Positions 23,775 through 32,336 are shown, numbered from the stretch's first letter. The stretch: 64,000 bases of DNA from Paenibacillus woosongensis (GCF_009725165.1 NZ_WNZW01000003.1:1-64000), one strand, 5' to 3'. The notes: generated by a model from the sequence alone, not told the origin. A program made the numbers and translations.

Positions 23775-23810
23775 GAACACAACATGACCACAAGTTGAAC
23801 ACCACATGAC
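23775..23810. repeat. Direct repeat upstream of the secreted-protein gene
   Basis: GAACACAACATGAC (23775-23788) and GAACACCACATGAC (23797-23810), 22 bp apart (about two turns). Possible operator pair. Confidence 0.45.
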
Positions 23811-23837
23811 GGATTTCCCATGTTAGTATGTAAGCAT

Positions 23838-23912
23838 AGAAAAAGGCGGGAATGACACGCACGGCTGCATGAATGCGGCGATGAACCGGGGCGTACCTCT
23901 CCTGCCTTTTCT
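23838..23912. ncRNA. Long stem structure opposite the 43-aa peptide gene (possible antisense RNA end/terminator)
   Basis: AGAAAAAGGCGGGA ... CCTGCCTTTTCT forms a long imperfect stem enclosing a GC-rich interior with ATGAATGCGGCGATGAA. On the minus strand it acts as a terminator for the peptide gene. On the plus strand it could be part of a convergent RNA, as in type I toxin-antitoxin pairs. Confidence 0.45.
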
Positions 23913-23913
23913 A

Positions 23914-24045
23914 TTATTTGAGTAAGGGAACGATCTGCTGTGCTTTGTCTGGAAATGTGCCAACAGCATAAACAGTTAATGCAAGAAGTCCGAATGCTAC
24001 GATTAAGGAAATTACTATGCCAGATAATTTTTTAGTAATATTCAA
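23914..24045 (-). CDS. Small membrane peptide, 43 aa (candidate type I toxin or phage membrane effector)
   Basis: TTG start 7 nt after AAAGGAG. One hydrophobic segment (ISLIVAFGLLALTVYAVG) flanked by a Lys-containing N-terminus (NITKKLSG) and a tail FPDKAQQIVPLLK. It has its own sigma-A promoter (24077-24105) and a stem-loop terminator. Organisation resembles TxpA/BsrG-type toxins, but no homologue is recognised. Confidence 0.6.
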   Translation of the reverse strand: MNITKKLSGIVISLIVAFGLLALTVYAVGTFPDKAQQIVPLLK

Positions 24046-24076
24046 AATAGTTCTCCTTTCAGTAATCATTAATTAC

Positions 24077-24105
24077 AGAATAAACCATTTCGAAATTAAT
24101 ATCAA
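24077..24105 (-). promoter_or_regulatory. Promoter of the 43-aa peptide gene
   Basis: Minus strand TTGATA (24105-24100), 17-bp spacer, TATTCT (24082-24077), about 30 bp before the start codon. Confidence 0.7.
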
Positions 24106-24202
24106 AATAGTGTGCAATTGATAGGAAAACGGTGCAAAGAGACCGAATTTTCGGGAAGATCGTTAAACTCGGTTTTGACTTCGTTTTCTGCAGCTCGTTA
24201 AA

Positions 24203-24331
24203 ATGGTCTTGTCATACGTATCTAGTTACAAAGTACGTTATCTTTATAGCAAAGAGCGCAGCAATTTTGCGGCGGCCGGGTACGGACGCAACGATCTAAC
24301 GGATCTCATTGCACAACAATTACATAAATAA
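24203..24331 (+). CDS. Possible small protein, 42 aa
   Basis: ATG frame reading VSSYKVRYLYSKERSNFAAA then GYGRNDLTDLIAQQLHK, protein-like and ending at a good terminator. No ribosome site precedes the ATG, so it may be the remnant of a larger gene. Confidence 0.4.
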   Translation: MVLSYVSSYKVRYLYSKERSNFAAAGYGRNDLTDLIAQQLHK

Positions 24332-24337
24332 ATCGAA

Positions 24338-24369
24338 GTCGTTCCTTCCTGGAGCGGCTTTTTTATTTT
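24338..24369 (+). terminator. Intrinsic terminator
   Basis: CGTTCC-TTCCT-GGAGCG followed by GCTTTTTTATTTT. Confidence 0.8.
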
Positions 24370-24390
24370 GTCGAAACGGAGCGTGATTGT

Positions 24391-24483
24391 ATGAAAATCC
24401 TTCAATGGCTAGTTAAGGTGACATATGGTAGATCGGAGCAGCCGAGAAACAGAGGTGAACGAAGACATGGCCGGGAAGCGTAA
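24391..24483 (+). CDS. Possible 30-aa peptide
   Basis: ATG 9 nt after GGAG; MKILQWLVKVTYGRSEQPRN then an Arg-rich end. Overlaps the next start. Could be a leader peptide; weak evidence. Confidence 0.3.
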   Translation: MKILQWLVKVTYGRSEQPRNRGERRHGREA

Positions 24484-24613
24484 TAAGCTACGGCGTCCTC
24501 GATTGGAGCTGAGGCAGCCCAACAAGTGCAAAGGGTGTATTTGGGGATCGTGGACAGGGACGAAGCAGTTTTGCAGCAAACAACGATGTATTAAGAAGGG
24601 AAATCCTTCCTGA
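24467..24613 (+). CDS. Small Cys-rich (zinc-ribbon) protein, 48 aa
   Basis: ATG 24467 after AGAGGTG. Basic N-terminus and KCKGCIWGSWTGTKQFC then SKQRCIKK: CxxC-x11-C-x4-C metal-binding spacing. Such small Cys-rich proteins are frequent upstream of terminase genes in Gram-positive phages. Confidence 0.6.
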   Translation: MAGKRNKLRRPRLELRQPNKCKGCIWGSWTGTKQFCSKQRCIKKGNPS

Positions 24614-25116
24614 TGTCGAAGTATGACGGGGGAGGGAGTTCTGTGGAATTAAAAGATTATATAACGATTGTCATATCTTTACTTGCACTTGCCTTGTCTT
24701 TATTTAATTTTGTTATTAGTAGAAGAAAGTCAACGAATCTATTTACTAAGCTGAGCGTGTTAATCAATGGAATTGAATCTGATATAAATTCGATACATTT
24801 CATTTTTAAAAGCATTCATTTGTTCCCTTGGGGACATCATTACAAGGAATCAAACGAATTAAGTTTCCAAAGCCGGAAAATATTATTACAGCAAAAAATT
24901 GATAGTTTTAATGAGTTGTTAGTTCAAGATTTAAAAATAAAACGAAAAGACAAAGAAAATATATTTTCTATCCTAATGGGAATAGAAGGCGATTTATTTG
25001 AATTAGTTCATTATCTTGTTGAAGAAGAGGACGACCTCGAGGCTTGCCAAAACTTTATTAACTCAATGCTAATGGGAGTAAGAACAATAAAAGACATTAT
25101 TAGTAAAGCTGAATAA
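24613..25116 (+). CDS. Single-pass membrane protein, 167 aa (moron)
   Basis: N-terminal membrane helix ITIVISLLALALSLFNFVIS (about residues 17-37) followed by basic RRK and a long AT-rich helical cytoplasmic domain. Start ATG 24613 overlaps the previous stop; GTG 24643 after GGAGGGAG is equally possible. It has its own terminator (25127-25155). The composition is unlike the neighbouring late genes. Superinfection exclusion is one possibility; no family recognised. Confidence 0.6.
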   Translation: MSKYDGGGSSVELKDYITIVISLLALALSLFNFVISRRKSTNLFTKLSVLINGIESDINSIHFIFKSIHLFPWGHHYKESNELSFQSRKILLQQKIDSFNELLVQDLKIKRKDKENIFSILMGIEGDLFELVHYLVEEEDDLEACQNFINSMLMGVRTIKDIISKAE

Positions 25117-25126
25117 AATCGCGGAG

Positions 25127-25155
25127 AAAGCACCTTAACCGGTGCTTATTCTTTT
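25127..25155 (+). terminator. Intrinsic terminator
   Basis: AAAGCACC-TTAACC-GGTGCTT followed by ATTCTTTT. Confidence 0.75.
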
Positions 25156-25322
25156 ACCTACACGACGTGATACACGCCTCGTTTTAGGCACGTATGTTCT
25201 GAATGTCCATTTGTGGTGCCAACATGACAGAGCGTCAGCGCGGTGGTATTCTGTGCGTCTCGTGACGAGTTAATGCCTAATCACTTCACAAAACCAACTC
25301 AACACAAAGGAGGCGGCCTTTC

Positions 25323-25814
25323 ATGCAGCAGCCGATGCTCGATCTGGCTGATTATGGCCCATGGCTGGTGACGCATAAGGGTGACCGTGCTTGCCGCCTT
25401 CTCGCCGATCGGCATTATTCTCGGCAGAATGTCGGTCATCCGATGTTCACACGCCCCGGGCGTAATCTTGTCCTTCGGACGGCAGCCGGTGATGCAGTGT
25501 GGGTAACCTGGTCGGGGATTCGAGACGACGCTCTGCAAGCGTGGGAGTGTACTATCTTCCGCAACGAATCGCAGCACCTCAGCAGCGACATGATTCGCGC
25601 TGCGGTAGCGGCTACTATCGCCGAATGGGGCCAACCGCCACCTGATGGCATAATCACATATGTTGATCAATCGAAAGTCCGGAGTTCTAATCCGGGCTTT
25701 TGTTTTTTGTCTGCAGGCTTCCGACGAATCGGAAAGAGTAAGCGCCGGGGGCTGCGTCTTCTACAATATCATTCCTTGACCAGTGTTAAGAATATGTCGG
25801 ATACTGGAAGATAA
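25323..25814 (+). CDS. Phage protein of GNAT-like type, 163 aa
   Basis: ATG after AAAGGAGGCGGCC. Contains WLVTHKGDRACRLLADRHYS, FTRPGRNLVLRTAAGDAVWV, CTIFRNESQHLSSDMI and SNPGFCFLSAGFRRIGKSK, a layout I associate with acyltransferase-like phage/plasmid proteins. Substrate unknown. GC-rich compared with both neighbours, which suggests separate acquisition. Confidence 0.55.
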   Translation: MQQPMLDLADYGPWLVTHKGDRACRLLADRHYSRQNVGHPMFTRPGRNLVLRTAAGDAVWVTWSGIRDDALQAWECTIFRNESQHLSSDMIRAAVAATIAEWGQPPPDGIITYVDQSKVRSSNPGFCFLSAGFRRIGKSKRRGLRLLQYHSLTSVKNMSDTGR

Positions 25815-25840
25815 TATGTTTTAAGCTTGGGGGTAGTGAT

Positions 25841-26641
25841 ATGGATTCCGAAAAAACACGAAAAGATGAATTGAAAAAAACGTTCAAGATCGATCAGGGA
25901 GCATTAGGGGAATTCCAAAGGGTTTATTTAAGTTCCATCGCCCCTATGCAAGATGCGATTCGAAAGCTGGCTGAGTCATTTAGAGTAAACATACCAAAAA
26001 TAGAATTCCCGAAGATTCAGTTTCCTAAAATAGATTTAGGGGAATTCACCAAAAATTTAGAGGAAGAGTGCAAAAGCAACGCTAAGTATGGTTGGTGCTT
26101 ATCAAGCGAAATGCCGTTTGGAGCTTATCGAGAAATCGCACGTACTGACGATACTCAGGAAGTAAGAGATCAACTTTTTGTAAAAATGTTTGAAGAAGAT
26201 GGCTTCCGGCTTTATAACGATGAAAAAAGGTTTATTATTTCCTCAAGTTCTGAGGAATGGAGAGATTTTTATATAGAGTGTTTTCAAGCATTTGAAGGCG
26301 GTATGCTCAAAGCTGTCATCCCATCATTAATATCTGCAATTGAACACGAACTTGCTTCCGGTATTGAAAGTGGTGAGATAGGAAAAAAATTAATCCGAAA
26401 TGCTCAGCAATCTTTTGAAAGTAAGTGGGGGCCTACAGGATTTGTATATGTTATGGGGGCTTCGGTTATCTCTTTACTAGAAAACGGGTTGTTTAGGGGA
26501 GATGATTTTTCTAAACCACGTCAACCGTTGTTAAATAGGAATAGAGTTCTTCATGGTCGGGATAATCCATCTGAATGGAGAAATACAGACGTTTACAAGT
26601 TGATTACTATTATATCAGCAATCCAAATGTTTCGAGATTAA
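25841..26641 (+). CDS. HEPN-motif protein (candidate RNase / abortive-infection moron), 266 aa
   Basis: The C-terminal helical domain contains NRNRVLHGRDNP: R233-x4-H238 fits the Rx4-6H active-site motif of HEPN ribonucleases. It is preceded by helices typical of the fold (EGGMLKAVIPSLISAIEHEL) and followed by KLITIISAIQMF. The N-terminal part has a PKIEF-PKIQF-PKIDL repeat. AT-rich, single gene with its own strong terminator between the late regulator region and terminase: a classic moron position. Confidence 0.6.
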   Translation: MDSEKTRKDELKKTFKIDQGALGEFQRVYLSSIAPMQDAIRKLAESFRVNIPKIEFPKIQFPKIDLGEFTKNLEEECKSNAKYGWCLSSEMPFGAYREIARTDDTQEVRDQLFVKMFEEDGFRLYNDEKRFIISSSSEEWRDFYIECFQAFEGGMLKAVIPSLISAIEHELASGIESGEIGKKLIRNAQQSFESKWGPTGFVYVMGASVISLLENGLFRGDDFSKPRQPLLNRNRVLHGRDNPSEWRNTDVYKLITIISAIQMFRD

Positions 26642-26644
26642 CAT

Positions 26645-26676
26645 AAAAAAGCGTGCCACGATAGCACGCTTTTTTA
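26645..26676. terminator. Strong bidirectional terminator
   Basis: AAAAAAGCGTGC ... GCACGCTTTTTT, perfect 12-bp stem immediately after the HEPN-like gene. Confidence 0.9.
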
Positions 26677-26698
26677 TGTCGGAGGTGGTGATAATGTA

Positions 26699-27577
26699 GT
26701 GGCGAGACAACGAGACCCAAGGCGCGACGAGGCATTTGAAATATGGAAGGCAAGCGGGGGCGAGATCGACCTTGTAGACATTGCCGATCAACTCGACATT
26801 TCAGCTGGCACGGTCCGAGGGTGGAAGTCCAAGGATAAATGGGAAGCAAAGTTTAACGGAACGCTCCGATCAAATGAACGGAACGCTCCATTGAAAAATA
26901 CGGAACGTTCCAAAGCTAGGGGCGCCCCAAAAGGGAACAAAAACGCCGTGGGAAACCGCGGCGGTGCTCCGCCAGGGAACCAGAATGCGAAAGGTAATAA
27001 GGGCGGTCCCGGCGGCCCGCATCGTAACGATCACGCCGTGACACATGGATTCTTTCGGAAATATCTGCCGGAACGCACACTTGAGATCATGGACCAGATC
27101 GCGGACCGTTCGCCGATCGACATGCTATGGGATCAGATTATGATTCAATACACGGCCATCATTTCGGCCCAGGAGATCATGTTCGTCGAGAGCAAAGACG
27201 AAATGATTAAGGAACTGAAGAAGCGGAAATATGAAATTCATGATGTCGGTAAGGACAAAGTAGAGTTGGAAGAGAAAGTCACAGAAGAGGAATACGAATT
27301 CCAATTCTCATGGGATCGCCAAGCAACATTCCTTAACGCCCAATCCCGGGCGATGGCGGAGCTTCGCAGCTCCATTAAGCAGTTCATCGATCTGGCCAAT
27401 GAGGACGACGAGCGCCGCCTGAAGCTGGAGCAGATGCAACTGAACATCGAGAAGACGAAGGCGGATGTTGATAAGGCCACTGCCGAAGCCGAGAAGCTGA
27501 AGAAGGGATCGACCGGCAAAGAACCGCTTCATATCATTGTTGATTACGGCGATGACGAAGAGGATGATACATCATGA
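26699..27577 (+). CDS. Terminase small subunit (PBSX/XtmA type)
   Basis: 292 aa, GTG start after GGAGGTGG. N-terminal HTH (IWKASGGEIDLVDIADQLDI, SAGTVRGWKSKDKWE), a Gly/Asn-rich basic linker with GNKNAVGNRGGAPPGNQNA repeats, a helical oligomerisation core, and a coiled-coil tail. Recognises the packaging site and recruits the large subunit; overlaps it by 4 bp. Confidence 0.88.
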   Translation: MARQRDPRRDEAFEIWKASGGEIDLVDIADQLDISAGTVRGWKSKDKWEAKFNGTLRSNERNAPLKNTERSKARGAPKGNKNAVGNRGGAPPGNQNAKGNKGGPGGPHRNDHAVTHGFFRKYLPERTLEIMDQIADRSPIDMLWDQIMIQYTAIISAQEIMFVESKDEMIKELKKRKYEIHDVGKDKVELEEKVTEEEYEFQFSWDRQATFLNAQSRAMAELRSSIKQFIDLANEDDERRLKLEQMQLNIEKTKADVDKATAEAEKLKKGSTGKEPLHIIVDYGDDEEDDTS

Positions 27578-28842
27578 GTGCTGCCGCAGCTGTTAAGGTC
27601 CAGTTCAATGCTCACTTTAAAGAGGTCAATCGATCGAAGCGCCGTTATCGAGCTCTCCGCGGAAGCGCGGGTTCCGGGAAGTCAGTCAACATTGCACAGG
27701 ACTACATTCTTAAGCTTGGCGATCCGAAGTATGCTGGCGCGAATCTCCTATGCGTCCGTAAGGTCAACGAAACCAACCGGAATAGTACTTTCGCCGAACT
27801 CACCGGGGCGATCAACCGGATCTACGGAGAGCGGGCGGAAGAATATTGGGAAATTCTCCGATCACCGCTGACGATCCGCAGCAAGGTAACTGGGAACGAG
27901 ATCATATTTCGTGGAATGAACGATGTTCGGGACCGGGAAAAGGTTAAGTCCATCAACTTTGCCCACGGCAAGCTGGTCTGGATATGGGTGGAGGAAGCTA
28001 CAGAGCTGCAGGAATCGGATATCGATATCCTCGATGACCGGCTGCGCGGTGTGCTACTGAATCCAAACTTATACTATCAGATCACTTTTACCTTCAACCC
28101 GGTTTCGGCGCAGCACTGGATCAAGCGGAAGTATTTCGATCGTGAGAGCCCGGATGTGCTGACGCATCATTCTACGTATCGGCAGAACCGCTTCATTGAC
28201 CCTGCATATTATCGGCGGATGGAGCGCCGGAAGATCGAGGATCCGGAAGGCTATGCGATTTACGGCGAGGGCGAGTGGGGCGAGCTTGGTGGACTGATCT
28301 TCAAGAATTATATCATCCATGATTTTGATACGTCGTTCGAAATGTTTGACAGTATGCATCATGGCCAGGACTTTGGATTCAATCATGCGAATGCGATTCT
28401 CACCGTCGGCGTTAAAGATGGTGAGTTTTTTATTTGCGACGAGATTTACGTGCATGAGCTTCCAACGGATCAAATCATTGAGATCGCCGACCGAAAGGGG
28501 CTGAGCAAGTATCTGGCTATGTATTGCGACTCCGCCGAGCCGGACCGGATACAGATGTGGCAGAATGCCGGCTACAACGCAACGGCTGTCGTCAAGGAGC
28601 CCGGCAGCGTTCAGGCACAGATCGATTACCTGAAGCAGCGGAAGATACACATCCATCCTGACTGTGTCAACACTATCAAGGAAATTCAGCAGTGGTCATG
28701 GAGGAAGGACAAGAAGACGGGGTTATATTTGGACGAGCCGGTTAACTTCATGGACGACGCGATGGCCGCATTGCGGTATGCTGCAGAGCCGCTGCGGCGT
28801 CCGGAGATGGTATACAGCAACCAACGGCCTGCGGGCTGGTGA
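27574..28842 (+). CDS. Terminase large subunit (PBSX family)
   Basis: 422 aa. Walker A GSAGSGKS (residues 30-37), Walker B LVWIWVEEATE, coupling segment ITFTFNPVS, and nuclease domain with GQDFGFNHANA and the later ...YCDSAEPDRI and NFMDDAMAALRYA acidic residues. Terminase_3/Terminase_3C architecture. ATP-driven packaging motor and nuclease. Confidence 0.95.
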   Translation: MSAAAAVKVQFNAHFKEVNRSKRRYRALRGSAGSGKSVNIAQDYILKLGDPKYAGANLLCVRKVNETNRNSTFAELTGAINRIYGERAEEYWEILRSPLTIRSKVTGNEIIFRGMNDVRDREKVKSINFAHGKLVWIWVEEATELQESDIDILDDRLRGVLLNPNLYYQITFTFNPVSAQHWIKRKYFDRESPDVLTHHSTYRQNRFIDPAYYRRMERRKIEDPEGYAIYGEGEWGELGGLIFKNYIIHDFDTSFEMFDSMHHGQDFGFNHANAILTVGVKDGEFFICDEIYVHELPTDQIIEIADRKGLSKYLAMYCDSAEPDRIQMWQNAGYNATAVVKEPGSVQAQIDYLKQRKIHIHPDCVNTIKEIQQWSWRKDKKTGLYLDEPVNFMDDAMAALRYAAEPLRRPEMVYSNQRPAGW

Positions 28843-28851
28843 TGTGGTATT

Positions 28852-28880
28852 GGTCACTCTTTTTTGAGTGGCTTTTTTAT
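28852..28880 (+). terminator. Intrinsic hairpin between terminase and portal
   Basis: CACTC-TTTTTT-GAGTG followed by GCTTTTTTATTT. Probably partial attenuation inside the late operon. Confidence 0.65.
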
Positions 28881-28895
28881 TTGCTTTGAAAGAAG

Positions 28896-30404
28896 GTGAT
28901 GAACCTGACGATTGTTTATACAAATAGGAGTTTTCCACCGCCGCCGTACGACCTGGAGATTGGTCTGATGCATTATTATCGGCTCCTGTACGAGGGCGAG
29001 CATGCTGAGATCTTCCCGCGAGCCCAATCGGTTACAAAGGAGCGGCGGCTGGTCCGGCGCCGCGTAGGCGTTCGATCATGGCGGCAGGTAGAGAAGGTTT
29101 TCAGCGCTGATAATCAATACATCGTCGCCAACTTCAGCAGCCTTATCGTCGAGGTCCCTGCGGATCTCTTGAACCGGTCGCTCGGGAACATCTCGGCGGA
29201 CACGGAACAAGGTCCGGAGCTTGAGTTTGTTTCCGAGGTCGTCGCAGCCAGTAAGCCGAACGAGAAAATTTGGGCAGCGGTCACGCAGCATCAGGTTGAC
29301 GGAATGGTAGCCTACCGTACTCGCCGGGACGAATCCGGCGCGACATGGTTCGAATGGGTCCTGGGTGACAAGTATTTGCCGCACGACGACGGCCGCGGTG
29401 CAGATATCGCATGGGTCGAAGAATGGGGTGAAAACGACCGGAAAGACCGCTTCCTCCGGGTGGAACGGCAGCGGCTTGATTCTGCCGGGCTCGCCATTCA
29501 GCAGCTGGTATTCAAAATGGAAGGCGACAATGTCAGCGATGAGATTGATATAGAGGAGTACGCTGCAGACCATGGCCTTGAAATTCCTGAGAACACTGTG
29601 CTTGCTGGTGTAAAGGAGCTGCTATGCGGATCGATCACCAATGACGAAACTCTGACCCATCCTCGAGGGAGGTCAGCTCTCCGGAATATCGATGGTATCC
29701 AGGAGGAGATCAACTGGACGATCACCCGGGACAGCATCGTATTCGAGAAGCACGGGAAGCCGAAGTTGGCAATTCCTAAGGGATTATGGGATACCGTCGC
29801 TACTGACAACTATAAAAATTATGGTGGTCGTTTTGTCCGGAATGCAGATCTCGAAGTTGTCAGCTACAACGAGAACAATGGCGCCATTCCTATGTACATC
29901 ACCTGGGACGCGAAAACGCAGCAGAGCTTCGAACACGTCACCCGGTTGATCAAGTACATGCTTGTGATCAGTAAGACTTCACCGCAGGCAGCCGGGCTGG
30001 AGGATGCAAAAGGGAATTCAGGCGTTGCACTGCTGTACTTATGGATTCAATCGGTCATTAAAGCCGAGGCAATCCAGTCGAAGTTCGACGCGGCGATTAA
30101 GGACGCCATCCGTAAATGCATGATTTTGGAGAACGCTCTGGGCGGCGCATCATTAAAGGCCGTTGATCCTGTTGTCGAGTGGGGAGATATGCTTCCTAAG
30201 GCGACGAGCGAGAAGGATACCGAGGAAATAGAGAAGTATTCCGGCGGAGTTCAGTCGCTTGAGACTACGGTGCGCCGCATGCATCCTGACTGGTCCGAGG
30301 AGGCGATCGAGGCCGAGATTCAGAAGATCACGGACGAACAAGCTGCTGGCAGCATGAACCCTACCTATACGCAGCCGCCTCGAGTGAACCTGGGTGGTAG
30401 CTGA
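28896..30404 (+). CDS. Portal protein (SPP1 gp6-type)
   Basis: 502 aa. WRQVEKVFSADNQYIVANFS, the stem/wing region, QEEINWTITRDSIVFEKHGK and PQAAGLEDAKGNSGVALLYL match SPP1-type portal proteins. ATG 28899 is an alternative start. Its stop overlaps the next ATG. Forms the dodecameric DNA portal. Confidence 0.92.
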   Translation: MMNLTIVYTNRSFPPPPYDLEIGLMHYYRLLYEGEHAEIFPRAQSVTKERRLVRRRVGVRSWRQVEKVFSADNQYIVANFSSLIVEVPADLLNRSLGNISADTEQGPELEFVSEVVAASKPNEKIWAAVTQHQVDGMVAYRTRRDESGATWFEWVLGDKYLPHDDGRGADIAWVEEWGENDRKDRFLRVERQRLDSAGLAIQQLVFKMEGDNVSDEIDIEEYAADHGLEIPENTVLAGVKELLCGSITNDETLTHPRGRSALRNIDGIQEEINWTITRDSIVFEKHGKPKLAIPKGLWDTVATDNYKNYGGRFVRNADLEVVSYNENNGAIPMYITWDAKTQQSFEHVTRLIKYMLVISKTSPQAAGLEDAKGNSGVALLYLWIQSVIKAEAIQSKFDAAIKDAIRKCMILENALGGASLKAVDPVVEWGDMLPKATSEKDTEEIEKYSGGVQSLETTVRRMHPDWSEEAIEAEIQKITDEQAAGSMNPTYTQPPRVNLGGS

Positions 30405-31870
30405 TGGCGGACACCGAAAAGCTAATAGCACTCTACACTCTGGCAGGTGAGCGATTACTCGAGCTCATCCGATCACTGGAGGAAGGTAGTTACAGTCGAC
30501 GCCGCAAAGAAAAGCTGTTGCAGCAAGTCGACGAAATCCTAGCTGAGCTTACCGACGGTGCAGCGATAAGCATGTCCGAGTTATTGGGAGAGGCATACAA
30601 GGAAGGGATCCGTGAAGCGGCTGGCAGCATGCTTATACAAGGCATTCCGAAAGAGCAGATCAACACTGTGCTTGAACCCATCATTCATCATCGTGCCGTC
30701 CAGGCCATCATGGACGATTCCTTTTTTCGTATCCTCGAAGCTACTGACAACATGAGTATGGACGCTAAACAACGGATCGAAGAGGTTGCCCGGGCGGCCA
30801 TCGAGCGGATGCTTACCGATGGTGTCAGCCGGCGGCAAGCAACGAAGGAAGCAGTCGCCCGCATGACGGAGCAGGGCATCACCGGCGTTGTGGCCAAGAA
30901 CGGCGCCCGGATCCCTGCGGACAAGTATATGAATGGCGTCGTGCAGTATAATCTCCGGAAGGCACACGTCACCGGGGCCGAGAATACGATCACCCAGAAC
31001 GGGATCGACTTGGTCTATGTGAACTTTGTAGGAATCACCTGCGAATACTGCGCCAAGTACCAGGGGCGGGTGTATAGCATTAGCGGAGCGGATCCCCGCT
31101 TCCCGAAGCTTGAAATTCGACCGCCATATCATGCGCATTGCGTTCATTCTATCAGTGCTTGGATTGAGGAATACCAGACGGCGGAAGAAGTCGAGCGAAT
31201 GATTGCCACTTCTAACAGGCCGTTTACCGACAACCGGACTGAAGCGAACATTCGACGGTACAATGAGATCCAGCGGGACAAGTCACGTAAGAATGAAACA
31301 CGCAAGCAATGGATGCGATACAAAGCTGTGCTGCCAAACGATACGCCGGATCTTCGCAGGTTTGCCAGCCTTAAGGCCAGAGACGGGCAGGCGTATAAGG
31401 ATTTGCAGGAACTTTACCGCAGGGCAAACGTAGTAAATAGGGAACAAAGCCTGCCAAAAAACGTTGCGGCGATCAAAATCTACGGTCAAAATGTTATAAT
31501 GGTGAAAGATTCAATGTTATCGGCTGGGCCGACATGGAAGCAGCAAGGACTGGCAGAATCACATCTGGCGAAACGCATAAAGAGAAACCATGTTCCATCA
31601 GACTGGACGTTACGAGAATATGAAGGTAAGATAGCCGAGCTTGTAAAGGAACCAAACAGCCAAGTCTATCGATATCACCTGGAAGGTTTCAAACAGGACT
31701 ATTATGTATTCGGTGACGGTAGACAGTGGATCACAATTCTCGGACAGGACGGCATGATGGAGACTGCATTTCCACTTGATAAGCCGAGCGATTACAGAAA
31801 TTATTTAACCCTTGATAAGGGATACACGTATTTGGGTACTGTGAAGGAGGTCGAGGATGGTGCAAAATGA
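30404..31870 (+). CDS. Minor capsid protein with C-terminal nuclease-like domain
   Basis: 488 aa. Residues 1-300 are a phage minor capsid/head morphogenesis protein (ARIPADKYMNGVVQYNLRKA; CEYCAKYQGRVYSI; HCVHSISAW). After a basic linker, residues about 345-488 form a separate domain: HLAKRIKRNHVPSDWTLREY, YRYHLEGFKQDYYVFGDGRQ, WITILGQDGMMETAFP. This resembles the phage BECR-fold (Barnase-EndoU-ColicinE5/D-RelE) nuclease domains fused to head proteins. The next gene overlaps by 14 bp and may be the cognate inhibitor. Confidence 0.8.
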   Translation: MADTEKLIALYTLAGERLLELIRSLEEGSYSRRRKEKLLQQVDEILAELTDGAAISMSELLGEAYKEGIREAAGSMLIQGIPKEQINTVLEPIIHHRAVQAIMDDSFFRILEATDNMSMDAKQRIEEVARAAIERMLTDGVSRRQATKEAVARMTEQGITGVVAKNGARIPADKYMNGVVQYNLRKAHVTGAENTITQNGIDLVYVNFVGITCEYCAKYQGRVYSISGADPRFPKLEIRPPYHAHCVHSISAWIEEYQTAEEVERMIATSNRPFTDNRTEANIRRYNEIQRDKSRKNETRKQWMRYKAVLPNDTPDLRRFASLKARDGQAYKDLQELYRRANVVNREQSLPKNVAAIKIYGQNVIMVKDSMLSAGPTWKQQGLAESHLAKRIKRNHVPSDWTLREYEGKIAELVKEPNSQVYRYHLEGFKQDYYVFGDGRQWITILGQDGMMETAFPLDKPSDYRNYLTLDKGYTYLGTVKEVEDGAK

Positions 31871-32195
31871 AATTAATAATTATGAGGACGCAGCAACGGG
31901 TGAACTGCTCAGTATTGCGGAATTGCAGTTCTCTCTGGTGAGTCGCGACACCTTGCAACAATCGACTTTAAATCCGCAGGAACTCGAGCGAGTTGTGGAA
32001 TTGGACCGAGCATTCATTGAGCGTGCCCAGGAAGTCAGCGACTTTATTGCAACATACGGTGACGCTGATGGCATCTTTTTTGAGAAGCCGCCGCAGCGGT
32101 GGTGGTGGCACATTGCTCGTATCGCATCGGGGCATATGTCGGTTGATCCATCGGCTCGAACCGTTGCATACCAAGGGAAAACATATGAATATTGA
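31857..32195 (+). CDS. Small protein paired with the capsid-nuclease fusion (candidate immunity protein), 112 aa
   Basis: ATG 7 nt after AAGGAGG, overlapping the fusion gene. Acidic helical N-terminus (LVSRDTLQQSTLNPQELERV, VELDRAFIERAQEVSDFIA) and a Trp-rich end (RWWWHIARIASGHMSVD). No structural-protein features; followed at once by two terminators. The arrangement is typical of toxin-immunity pairs, but no family was recognised. Confidence 0.6.
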   Translation: MVQNEINNYEDAATGELLSIAELQFSLVSRDTLQQSTLNPQELERVVELDRAFIERAQEVSDFIATYGDADGIFFEKPPQRWWWHIARIASGHMSVDPSARTVAYQGKTYEY

Positions 32196-32196
32196 C

Positions 32197-32230
32197 ACGC
32201 CTTCGCATTAGAGCGAGGGCGTTTTGTTTT
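32197..32230 (+). terminator. Intrinsic terminator 1 after the minor capsid pair
   Basis: ACGCCTTCGC-ATTAGA-GCGAGGGCGT followed by TTTGTTTT. Confidence 0.8.
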
Positions 32231-32232
32231 CT

Positions 32233-32264
32233 AAGCTGGCCAATTGCGGTCAGCTTTTTCTTTT
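32233..32264 (+). terminator. Intrinsic terminator 2 (tandem)
   Basis: AGCTGGCC-AATTGC-GGTCAGCT followed by TTTTCTTTT, immediately behind terminator 1. Confidence 0.8.
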
Positions 32265-32336
32265 GTCCAAACCGTGGCATGACATAAAACTGCTATTCGA
32301 GGACAGTCCACCCGGACGTAAAACAGGAGGATAAAG

